Part shown: positions 1 to 11,192 of the stretch, in pieces
How the letters are laid out: every line of letters starts with the position of its first letter
How positions within the stretch are numbered: position 1 is the first letter of the stretch
NCBI GenBank assembly: GCA_009792885.1
Contig: WMCF01000006.1
Location: 3,298,037 to 3,362,036, forward strand
Reading direction: 5' to 3'
DNA length: 64,000 nt
Source of the DNA: Eremophila alpestris peregrina
Taxonomy: Eukaryota > Chordata > Aves > Passeriformes > Alaudidae
The notes under the pieces: model-generated
What the model saw: only the letters and a program-made list of their open reading frames with translations
Told to the model about the DNA's origin: nothing
Databases searched by the model: none
Program-made: the position numbers and the translations under genes

Positions 1-3000
1 TGCTGCAACCTGCATCAGCCCTCGCTGGGCTGCTGTGCTGCATACAAACCATTGCATGCAATAACAAGTAAAGCACTGTTTGAACCTTAGCACAAAGAAG
101 AAAAAACCAAAACAATAAATGCATTTTCCACAAGGGCAGAGGCAGCAGCCTTTGAATAGGAATTGCTGGATCGGCTTATGATTCAGCTGGCTGCTCCCAG
201 AGCACTTCAGCACATGCTCAGCTTGGGATGGCAACTGAGGCTCTGTTGGCTTTGTTGGATCCAGAGGGAAATGCACACAGAGTTGCGTTGTAAGGGTGTG
301 GGACATGGGAGAGGCCTGCAGCACTGGTGGGGCAGGGGGATGTGCTGCCCAAGCATCCAGAGGAGGCCGAGTGTGCAGTGGCGGTGAAGGGCAGCCCGTG
401 GTGCTCCCGGGGCTCGGCATGGCGCTGGGTGACACGCACGGGGCTTGCGGGATGCGTTTCACCACTCAGGTCAAGCCCTGCTGGTTGGAGTGGGAGGAGG
501 GAACCAGCCCAGGCGCCAAAATGTCTGTGACTCTGCTTAGATCATAGTTATAATGTTTTTCTGCATACAGATCTACGTAAATAGAAAGAAACCATTCATC
601 TCAGCTGGGAGGACTGGCAGTCTTTGGAGTCGCCCTGTCCACTGATATCCAGCCACCTTATTTTTTGCCCACTCTTTGATTTCTGCCCTCCTCCCCCCAC
701 TAGCACTGTTCCCAGGGCATCGTCTTCATGAAACAGCCCTTTGTTCATAGGTGCCTGAAGCCAACGCGCCTCTTTGACTGGCTGCCTCATTTCACACCGA
801 CACCCTTAACTGCTGGTTTCATCTTCCTGGTAGCGATTGTCTCAGATGAAGTTTCAGTATCACTGTTTCTCATCTGCGGCTTGAGAGTCCCATTTTCACC
901 AGCCAAAAGCCAAAAGCCTTGCACTTGCCTGACCTCTGCAATTACCGGCAGGACTCTTGCTTCACAGCGCCGCAGCCTCTGGCCATGGGGAACCTTTGGA
1001 GCAGGAGCCATTTGGATAAGCCACAGGAGGCCTAGAAACAGCAAAGTTTGCTTAAAATGTCCGGTTCTTCCTGCAGTTTCTTTCAAATTCACTGCTGTGA
1101 CCTCACTTGCTGTGAAGTATAGTTTTGATTACAGTGTCATTTGAATGCTGCCTGTGATGGCAAGGTGCCTGTCCTGACCTCTGGAGGTTCTTCCTGTTTT
1201 CTAGTTTTTTGCTTCTTAATCAAAGATAGAAGTTATAGCTACCCCAGGCTGCAAGTCTGCCATGGGTCTTCATGTACAGAAGTGCAAAAGAGAGCATTAA
1301 ACACAACTATTGGAGGATTTCTTCCTTCCAAGGCATATTTGTGCAAGAACTTTGTGCAAATCTCCTGGTGCTGCTCAGGATATTCTCCTAGATGCACACT
1401 GCCTTTGGTTTTCATTATGCCATGAGCATATGTCTGACTTCAGCCAGCAGTTTTTAGTATCTCTTCAGCAAACCCCAAACATTTGCCAATACCTTCAGTG
1501 GTGTGAGGAGCCCACAGCACGCACCTCTTCTTAGAAGATGAAGAGCAAGGCATGGTGATACAACAGATTGTGTGGGAAAATGGCAAACTCAGATAACTTC
1601 AGGCACACTGTGCATGATGTGTTGGATTCCCCTAAATGCTATTATCAAGAGCAGCCACATCAGCTTTGTCTTCAGTTTGAGTATTTTCCTGTTTAACTTT
1701 TTCTGCATCTTATCGAGTACGGACACTGTTCCTTGATAACTCCACAGATAACTGTTCTTTCTGGACTATCATTTTCACCATTCATGAAGCATCTTAAATG
1801 AGTGGATCTTCATATACTTCAGGAAGCTCTGGAAGGGAATATCTGGAGGCAGATGGGGTCTGATTCTCCAGTACCTCGTGCTGCCCTTCATAATAACATA
1901 AAGCTTAAAGACCTGCAGAGCAATATGAGGTGTGGGAAAGGAGAATCCAGTTTCACAGAATTACAAATCCCATCTGCTTTTCATGATGAATTGTATGCTG
2001 GTGGGCATTGTGTCTCCAGAAAATAATTCTCACACAGAAGACACAAGTCTGTAGTAGTCCCATAAGGCAGCAGTCAGCTGTCCCAGCCCCCCATGCCTTG
2101 TTTTAACAGCAAGCCTCATGCACAGAGGAGTGGGGACTTGGCCTCAGGTACCAAGTGGCTTGGGAAGATGACAGATTTTTTAGCACTTAGGACTTTTACT
2201 GCCATCATGGTGCCCAGGTGCCTCCAAAGCAGTACAGCAGCGTCCCTTCTTGTTCCTGAATAATCTCTCATGTCCATGACCCCAGTGGGGAAAAGGAAAA
2301 CATGATACAGACAGCACATACCTCATTTTTTTTTTTTTTGCCAGACAATATTTTTTCCAGTCTTTTTCATATTAAATGTCAGCTTCTCTGCTTTGGGACA
2401 GTTAGCTACAGATGTGCCAACGCAAAGGTGTGATTAATTCACTTGCGACCCTCTCTCCCATCCACAGCCAAACAAACTGGCGATGCTGCTCGTGGCAGCT
2501 CAGAACACAACCAAGAAAATTACCTGGCACAGTTGCAAGTTGTTCACCGCATTGACAAACAGTTACCAACCACTTTCTTCTGCCCTACAAGCTTAATCAT
2601 GTTACAGACACCGCTGGGAAACCACATCCTTCTGTTGCAGTATGACTTGTTGCCACCGCGTACGACACACTCGCTGATTAAATGCATGAATGCCGTGTTT
2701 TATCGCAGAGAGAAGTCGCTGCGGATGCTCAGAGGATCCCCAGTCTGCACAGAAGATGCTTTGCCCACCAGCTGCAGAAACTCCCTTCAGGCACGAGGAC
2801 CCCCTTTGCCTTTAGCCAAGTGCTATCCTTATCCAATAGTGGACTGCTTGGCACTCTTTCTCCAGCACTTTTGGCTCACACATTACTTGTTCAACAGCAC
2901 ATCACTGCTACTTTACTCAAAGGAAATCTAACAATCCTGCCAGGGATGTAAGGGAAGAAATTCACTTCTCATAAACTGACTAGAAAGAGGCAAATTCTCT

Positions 3001-6000
3001 GCCTACCAGCAGGAATGTGCCTATGAATAGCCACTGAGTAAACACAGATTGCATATTGCAGAATGACATGGAGCGTAGTTACCGCCAGCCATCTCTTCCT
3101 GAAATTCAATAGACATTGATATTTATACCCAGCCTTTGAGCTTTAGCATGCTTCAGCACAAATACACATTTATTAATACCACATAACACTGGGCCTTATT
3201 GACTCTTATTGAGTCTTATGCCACTCACAGATACACATTTTTTCCTGGACTGTCATGCTTGAAATAAGTTAAGCCAAGAGTGAATGATCTTTCAACAGAG
3301 TAAGCAATATATTTCAGGCCACATTCAGCATTGTTTTCCTTAGTTCCCTTCACCAAAGTGATATTTATAGTGAGGGCTGCATTCTGCTCGGCAGTAGATT
3401 AATGCTAATGATATATAACTCCACTGGTTATGGCAGAGTGGATCTGAACATATATTGACAAACAGAGGGAGAGGGAATTTGGGCCAACATTCTCAGAATA
3501 GGAGTACTAGGACTGGAAGTATGCCAGGGAAGAATTCGGTCCATACTCTTTCTGAAACAAGGGAACCAAATAATGCAAAAAAGGAAGCTGCTCTGAAGTC
3601 TGTTTACAAGAAAATCCATGATCTCCAGTGATTTAGAGTCCAGCTAGAGGAAGGTTAAGTTCAAGAGCAATACAACCTGACTAAAATAAGTTATTTCTCC
3701 CTGTAAAATGACCTTTTAATAAAATAAGGACGAATAAAATTCTTGAGACATGACCTTGCTGTGGAAATATAATCCTTTTATGTTTTCCATCTTCTGTGCT
3801 GTACAAAGATATCACTTCACCTATAAAGCAGTCTCTGCTTCTACTTTCCAGTATTCTCACGAATCTTCATTGATATAAATGCTTCAGTGGCCATAGCAAA
3901 TAGTCTGGTCTGTGTGCCTGAGGTTCAGTTATACCAGACAGATCTGGAAGTTAGCAGAGCAAGATGCAATGATGCATGTTATTATTCATTTATTTGCTCA
4001 AACAGGAGTTGGGTTCTGCCATTTCCAGCTCAGGAGACCCAGCACTGAAGAAGTGACTGCCAGGGTTTCACCAGCAGAGCAAGGTGCATTGTTTACACCC
4101 TTTTTTCCTTCTAGACTGGCCCTCCCTCTCCCCTCTCCTGAAATTACAAATAGAGCTCATGTCTACTGAAAAACTGGGCTGAAATAGGTCAGGGAGCCTT
4201 CAAAGAAAAATCTGCATGCAGGAGTCATGAATTTCCATTCAGTGGCAGACAAACAGCAAGCTAAAGACCGCAGAGGCAGAAAGGAGTTGGCTGATGTTGG
4301 TCCAGGGAAACTGCTGCTCCTTTTCTCTTGCTCTGCAGTGCCAGATGGCCAGTCCCATCCTGCTTGCTGCATTTTGGTGTATCACAGCAGGCACTGCCTA
4401 GCTGTGCAGGAGGGAAGGAGGCGGAAGTGCCAAGGTTAGCAGGTTTTGAGGCTCTGCACAGGCAAATTGTGCTGCTGATTCAGCCAGCCAACTTCCCTGC
4501 AGGGGTCTTTCTTTAAGGCTCAATCTCAACACCGTTCCTGTCCAAGAACGTCCCCAGCATGCAGACAGAGATGAATGAAAGAAGAAAACACACCATGCAA
4601 ACAAGCCTTCAGCACTTAGCTGATTTTGCTTGGGAAGATCCCATGTGCTAACTGCCTCCATTCACATGCCTAATTCCTTCTAAGTGTGGCACTTTCTGAG
4701 AAATTCCCACTTGCACTGTCACTCTGGTTTTTCAGAGTGTAACCATTGGAAAAATAATGAAATAGGGTAAAAATATTTTTTAAATAAAAATAATCCAAGT
4801 CTGTAACAGACATACATATTTCAGCACTTCAGGTCTTCTTTGTCTACAAACAAGGAATAAAAATCTGCCATAATTTAGCCTGATCTTCCAACATATTTAT
4901 GTTCATGTGTCATGGGTTGCAATGAGAAATGGAGTTAACTATGTGCCATATCCAAAAAGCTGCTAAGTTTTGTATTTGGTTTTTGTATTCTTATTTTGTA
5001 ATTCGTAGTTTTGAAAGCCATAACTTTGCCAGTGAATACAGGAAGCTAATTTCACTTATCAACTCCATCCTTAATGTGGCATCGTGCTGTACCAAGTGTT
5101 TCATTTGCTAAATACAAACAGACAAGTTCTGCTGCTTGAGAAACATTATGGGTTTTCAGTCAGACAAAGATATTTGTGTGCTTTGCATTGGCCAGGCACA
5201 AAATTGAGCCAAAGCAGTGGGAGGAAACAGGCAGCAAACCCCCAGGTTCCAGTCCTCTTCCCCAGCCAGCTGCCTCCTGCTTGCCCTCTTCTGGCTCCTT
5301 GGCTTTTGAACTCTTGGCCTCGTGGTATCCTGGCTGCAAAAGGAAAGCTCGAGCTGTTGTACCCAGCCTGACATACACAGTTGTGGTTAGGCTGTGCTCT
5401 TCAGTGATACACACTGTAGCTGGGAGCCAAGGCAGCAACTCCCCACCCAAAGGCCAGCAGCATTTCTGTCTTCTTGAGGAAGTCTTGCCACTAGTCCACA
5501 GTGCCAGAGGACACTGACATCTCACAGAGATGTCACAACTGTAGCTTTGATGCAGGCACACATGTTTGGGAGAGGGATGAAACCTCGGGCACATCATTAC
5601 CAGTGCTGGAACTGGTGCTTTTCCCTTCAGCCAGTGCTGAGACCCGGACTTGTCCCTGCTCCACATGTGTGACCCCAGGCACCCCTGTCTGCCCCATGCA
5701 CTCCACCTCCAGTCCTGGAGGGGAGGGGGTTTTCTGTCCCCACACGTAGTCCTGCTGCTGTCATTAAGTCTGTTTCGTAGGACTACCATCAATATCAATA
5801 GGAATGTATTACAAGAGATTATTTGCAATTCTCTTTTGCAGGGAGTTAGACCAGGCTGCCTTTGTCCTGATTTTCAGATACGTGTTTTTTTGTTTAATAC
5901 ATTTCCCCTCTGTGTCGCTCCCAAAAATTGTACAGGCTGAAACATTTCCAACTTTAACTTGAAGCATAAAGTATTTTTTTCCAGATGATCCTTATTTATG

Positions 6001-9000
6001 GGCTTGCAGCACTGGCCAGAGAGGTCTCAGAAGGCTGAATTGAAGTAAACAACATGTTGAAATATATTTAGTGAATTATCATGCAAACCACAGAAGAACA
6101 TGAAGAGAGAGAGAAGAGGTTTCTTGATTGGGTAGTGATTTAATGTTTTCTGTCAAAGAAATCAGATATTAAAAAGGCCTATTAGGTCACTGAGCTCAGC
6201 TTTCCTGGGGTAGACCATAATTGTTACTGATGATAAACACAATTTCAAGTGCTTACTCTAGTCAGGGTTTAAACCCTGCAAATGAAAAGGTGTGTACCCC
6301 CAACCTCAAGGAAGAATTCCACAAACAATCACATCTCTCTGTCTCACACAATTATCTGAACACCCATTTGGCAGATTAGGATGTGTAATAATAAGGATGG
6401 GAAGTAATTTTATAGTGTCAGAGTGTGTAGCATCACTCAGGGCACAAGCTTTATCTGGTGCTCTTCCTTCCCCAAACAACATAATATAAATGCTGTGCAA
6501 ATGATATTAGAACAGTGCAACAAAAATTATGATAATGAAAGCAGGACTATCACTCATTTGACATAATGTCAATGGGCTGCATTTTTGGCCTGAAGAAATT
6601 ACGTCTATTTGCCTGCGTATACATGTTCAGTATGGCTTCACAGAATGATTCATGGAGTCATGAAATATAAGGCATGTGACATGTGTCAATCAGCTCATTT
6701 AATCATAGCACTTTACTGTGGCAGTCAGGGAGCTGGGTAAGGCTCCAGAGCTGGATGTTCAGGAATGCTCTCTCTTCCGGCTTCTGGGAAAAACTTGAGG
6801 ATCTTTTAATTCCATATGGGATTTCTACTCTTGCAGCAATCCAGTCAGAGCTATTGCATGGCAGCTGCCCCCTCCTGTCCTCTCTCTCCAAGCTGCTGGT
6901 TTTCTATGAATAACAAACATTTCCACTGCATAACAAGTTCAATTTTACAGCACTTGATCTTGCCAATCTAGCCTATTCAGGAAGCATCAAGCTGTTCAAT
7001 AATGTATGAACAAGAAAAGCACTGCACACTTGTAGAGTAGGTGCATAATTTAGGGAAGGATCATGTAGATTTTGGGAGCATCCCATAGCACCTGCACAGC
7101 ACATTGCCACCAGGCTGACTGTTCTGGGACACACAATCTTGTCAGTGCAGTCAATCTACAGATCATATTCCTCTTGAAAAAAGTGTCTGTTTATGGCTCT
7201 GTGCTCCCTCACAGAATGGTTGTGCAGCAGATGGTTGTTGGGTGTGGTGCTCTCTGGAAGACAGTGGAGATGCATTTTGTCCAAATTCCAGGTGGAAATA
7301 CTGCGGCCTCAGCAGGGGTTCAAAGCTGGTATCACACTGCTAAAACACAGCATGAGTGTATGCTCTGGGGGGATGAAGGCAGCTCAATGTGTTTGAACAA
7401 TGTTAACTTGAAGGCTGCATAAGGCGTTAGGAGAAATTTGACCTTCTAGCAAAGGCCACTCCTATGGCAAGGGCAGCAGTCCATGCCTGGTTGCAATGTG
7501 TCTGCCAAAAATGCATCCGATGATTTCAGGAGGCAGAGTAATCCTTACTTCCTTTGGAAGTTTGTTCCTGCCTTGTTGTTTCATCATAGTGTTTGTTTTT
7601 TAAACTTTGCAAAAGTTATGATCATTGATGATAAAATCTGTTTAAACCAGTAACCACTTGTGCAAATCTATCCCAGCAGGTCAGTAATTTCAGTGAAAGG
7701 ATGTGATGGTCTCAGTATGCTCCATATCAGCAAGTTTAAAAAAAAAGAAATCTCCACCTTACACTTACACAGCAATAGTTCACAGCCTGTCCAGGTGACC
7801 TCAGCAGAGACAACTGATTTGGTTTACAGAATCAGTTATGACAATCTTCATAAAATCTCCAGGAAGATAAGATGCCATGCTACTGTCACTCAAGCACCTC
7901 TTAATTTCAGCATTCTGCTTTCCTTTATGACTCAGTAGCTGGGCAAAAACTGAAGGAAATCCACAGCAGAGGATGGCAAGTGAGGTACAGTTGAATCATA
8001 AAAACTGATAGACAATTGTGAAAGGAGCACTGGATATTTTTTGCATACTTTGAGCAATATGCTTACAAGGAGAACTTTCAAGAATATGGATATGTTCACC
8101 AAGAAACCAGCTTGTACAAAGACAGGCTTTTATTCTGGAGAACTTATGCACATGTTTAACTCAAAATGGAATAATCCAAGAGCTCAAAATCAGGCCCACA
8201 TGCACAAGCCTTTGCAGGCAGCAGGACTCTGCAGATGCTGCAAATAGGGCACAAAAGCAGCATTTTACAGGAGCATTGTCACAGAGCCCAGCAGTTCATT
8301 TCCAAATACAACATCTAGAAAGAGTTCAGGTGTTTTGAAAATCGTCATATTGTCTCTAGTCTATACACTAATTTTCTAAGACTGATACTGGGTAAGCACT
8401 GGCCCTGCTAATTACATGATCTCTATTAGCATTAAAAGTATTAATTAAAAAGTATTGCAGAGGGGAAAAATGAACTCCAGAAAAGATATCCAATAGAATT
8501 TTTGTTGAGGGCAAAAAAGGGTTTTAGGCAACTTCTATTTGCTGTATTGTTTCCAAAAACAATGAGACACTTACAAAGTTTATGTTTCTCTTGACATTTC
8601 TCAGATACCAAAGTACTGAAAGGCAAGACTGGGAACCACAAAGGTACTTAAGTGCTTCTTGTTTAATTAAGGGTTAGTCAACCAAATACTTAAGCATCTA
8701 GGCATGCATGTCCTGCTTTCTTTCACAAGACATTTGTGGTGGAACAGAGACTAGATAACAAATTTCTTGAATTTTAAACTGCCTTACAAGTTAGCCTAAC
8801 TTTCATGCCTGGCTAATGGAAAATTTTCCTGGGTTTAATGGACTATGCTGAAGATCTGAAGTTGTCACTCAAGGCAGAAATAATTTCAGCAGGGGAATGG
8901 GACCCAACCAGGTTTCTAAAGATGTTTAGTCCTGTGTACTTGCCACTGTGGATATAAAATAAATGAATGGATGCTATTACTGGCACCTGAGTATTTGCAA

Positions 9001-10060
9001 ATGTTCCGATCTTAAATTCCAGGAGTAACTCAGCCAAAATCTTTCCCGTACCTGTTTTTCAAAGTTATCTGCTACCATCCTTGCCAATGGGTTTGAGTTT
9101 TGGACCAGACACTTGAACAGCGAATGACTCAAAGTGATCTTCTTTGAGTTTACTTAAACTCCCCTTTGCCTGTGGCTTAATAACACTGATCCTCTACTGC
9201 TTCTTTTAAAAATTCCTATTCCAGATAACATTATCATGCAGTTCAGCAAGAAATAAAAGGCTGTTTTCATCATTCATGTAGTTTACTTAAATTTTAGCAT
9301 TGCATTCAGATTACAGGATGAAAACTAACCTGTTTGGCTACCCTTTTCCCCTGGTTTAAATAGCACCATGCCGCAGTGTGTGGGATTCAGACACGGCACA
9401 GCAACTACCTGCACTCAGGCAAACAAACTGTTTTCTCATGTTGGGACGCCATTTCTAGAACACTGTTTAGGGGAAAAAAACCCCAAATCAACAGAACAGA
9501 AAAACCAACCCCCTTCCATGTATTTGTCTCCAAGCACTTTGTATGGCTGCCTGTGACTGTAACATTTGGATGCATTCCCAACAGTGGAGACCACAGAGTG
9601 CCCGTCTGTTGAAGGCTGCTCTGCCTGAGGAAAATATCCCGTTTCAAATGGAGAGAAGAGAAAGGATGGAGGAGAATGTTTCTGTGGATGTGGTTTTACT
9701 CATGGTGGCAAAGTCTGATCTGAGAAACTTTTCAGTAGTTCTCAAAGACGGATCTAAGTTCAATCAGTCCCCTTTAAGATATGTAAATTACTAATTGCAT
9801 TGTGCCCTTTTTAGCCAGCCAGTTGACTAAATTATACAACGCTTCATTTTGCAAAAATAGAAAGTATTCCCAGGCAAAGCAAATCACAGTTCTCAAGCAG
9901 CTGATTTAAAATTCTGTCTCCGGGAGAAACCTTGAAAACAATGTAACATCCCAAATCTGCTTAGAAATTTTGTAGAGTGATAGCATTCTGCTCCCATTAA
10001 AAAAAAAAAAAAATCCTTCTATACCATCATCTTTCAAAATAGGAGTTATATAACGCTCGG
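1..10060. other. 5' flanking intergenic DNA, no gene recognised
   Basis: About 10 kb upstream of the SESN3 CpG island. Reading both strands I find only short open frames (under about 165 codons). None has a recognisable protein motif, plausible exon boundaries or a stretch resembling a known family. The sequence is moderately AT-rich with scattered T or A runs (for example a T run near 2327-2339 and an A run near 9999-10012). No tRNA, rRNA, CRISPR-like array or clear LINE copy was seen. Distal enhancers or a lncRNA could be present but cannot be recognised by eye. Confidence 0.6.
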
Positions 10061-10078
10061 CATTTAATGAACTTTTAT

Positions 10079-10287
10079 TGACGTCGGTGGGACTACTTAT
10101 GCTGAAGCTCCTCTGTGCGCACTTAAAAGCTAAAGAGCACACAGGCAAGGGAAAATGCTGAGATCCCGTGATGCAAAGAAAGAGGTTTATACCCCAGCTC
10201 TGCAGAGGCAGATAATAGATTTGCCTCTGTCCTAATTATACACTCCATCTCCGTGCATTAGCATGGAGCCTAGAAAACCTGACTCAT
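10079..10287 (+). promoter_or_regulatory. Cluster of three bZIP-type sites upstream of SESN3
   Basis: Three motifs fall within about 210 bp. TGACGTC at 10079-10085 is a CRE/ATF half-palindrome followed by G instead of A. TGATGCAAA at 10169-10177 fits the C/EBP-ATF4 response element pattern TGATGNAAN. TGACTCAT at 10280-10287 is an AP-1 (TRE) site. The cluster lies 0.7-1.0 kb upstream of the likely transcription start. Sestrin genes are known stress genes (SESN2 is an ATF4/NRF2 target, SESN3 a FOXO target), so a stress-responsive proximal enhancer is plausible. Function is inferred; only the motifs are seen. Confidence 0.4.
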
Positions 10288-10314
10288 CATCCCTAACAAT
10301 CCCGGCGACCTGAG

Positions 10315-10318
<4 letters not shown>

Positions 10319-10358
<40 letters not shown>
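10319..10358. repeat. (AC)20 dinucleotide microsatellite
   Basis: Forty bases of uninterrupted AC, directly abutting the 5' edge of the SESN3 CpG island. Such tracts are length-polymorphic and can adopt left-handed Z-DNA. It separates the bZIP motif cluster from the GC-rich core promoter. Confidence 0.97.
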
Positions 10359-10360
<2 letters not shown>

Positions 10361-11000
10361 GCATGCGTGCTCCCAGCTTCCCCCAGAGCAAACACCTCAT
10401 CCTGCTCCGCCTGGCAGCAGCGCAGTCGTGTCCCTGCATGTGCATCCCGCCGCTCTGGCAGGGAGAGCAGCTCGCCCCCGGGGTCTCTCGAGAGGATGAG
10501 GGTGGCGATGGCCGGGGACTGGGTCTGGCCCCGGGGAGGGGAGCTGAGGCCGGCACCTCATCACACGGGAGCCCCTAACTGGGACCCTCGGGGACGCCCC
10601 AGAGGGGAGCGGGAGCGGGACCGGCCCTGGGGAGCCGCAGCCGCCCGGACCCCATCCCTGGGGGCGTGGTCTCACGCTTTGCATGGCGCCCACCCTATTG
10701 GCCAGCGGAAGGCACGCGCCGAGGCGCCGGCCCCGCCCCTCTCTGCCCAAGGCTGCCCAGAGACGCCGCCGGCCACGCCCCTCCACGGCTCGGGCCACGC
10801 CCTTCTCCCCGCCCCCTCTCGCAGGCTGCCCGGAGATGGGAGCCGGAGCGGGCGCTGCCCATTGGCCGGCGGCGGGCGGCTCTCCGCCATTGGCCGCCGG
10901 CGGCGGCGGTGGGCGGGGCGGGCGGCGCGGATTGGCGGGGCCCGCGGGGGTGTGCGCGGGGGGCGGTGGCGCGGAGCGGGCGCTGGGGCCGCGGCCGGGG

Positions 11001-11030
11001 ATGGGGGCGGCCGGCGGCGCGGGCAGCTGA
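11001..11030 (+). other. Candidate upstream ORF in the SESN3 leader (9 codons)
   Basis: An ATG at 11001 opens nine codons (MGAAGGAGS) and stops at TGA 11028-11030, 60 nt before the SESN3 start codon and in the same frame. The in-frame stop also shows that SESN3 translation cannot begin upstream of 11028 in this frame. The uORF matters only if transcription starts 5' of 11001. Its context (GGGGATGG) is moderate (purine at -3 is G). Confidence 0.45.
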
Positions 11031-11090
11031 GCGGCGCGGAGCGTCCTGGGCCTCCCCGTCCCGCCCGGCGTCGCCGCCATCCCCGCCACC

Positions 11091-11192
11091 ATGAACCGCC
11101 TCGGCTCCGGACCCGTGGGCAGCGCCACCGCCGCTGCCGCCGCCGCCGGGCAGTACCGGGTGTGCGGCAATTGCCGGAAGGTGCCGAGACAG
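11091..11192 (+). CDS. SESN3: SESN3 coding exon 1 (residues 1-34)
   Basis: The start codon at 11091 has a near-perfect Kozak context (GCCACCATGA) and is the first in-frame ATG after the stop at 11028. The exon encodes a short N-terminus with a run of six alanines (residues 14-19), followed by a conserved CGNC/RK motif (Cys25 and Cys28). It ends in CAG followed by GTATCG at 11193 (phase 0). Compared with the human start (MNRGGG...) the tip is divergent and about 8 residues longer, which reflects expansion of GC-rich codons. Confidence 0.93.

Noticed and set aside
4089..6052. FOXO-type TTGTTTAC (4089) and GTAAACAA (6045) upstream of SESN3
   Set aside because: Attractive because SESN3 is a FOXO target, but an 8-mer is expected about twice by chance in a window of this size counting both strands. 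There is no clustering.
6640..6710. A CACAGAATGATTCATGGAGT segment resembling an inverse CR1 3' end
   Set aside because: No further CR1 similarity follows it; too short and diverged to call.
9543..9794. An 83-codon frame in the upstream flank
   Set aside because: Single small frame without Kozak support, splice context or known motif; consistent with chance.
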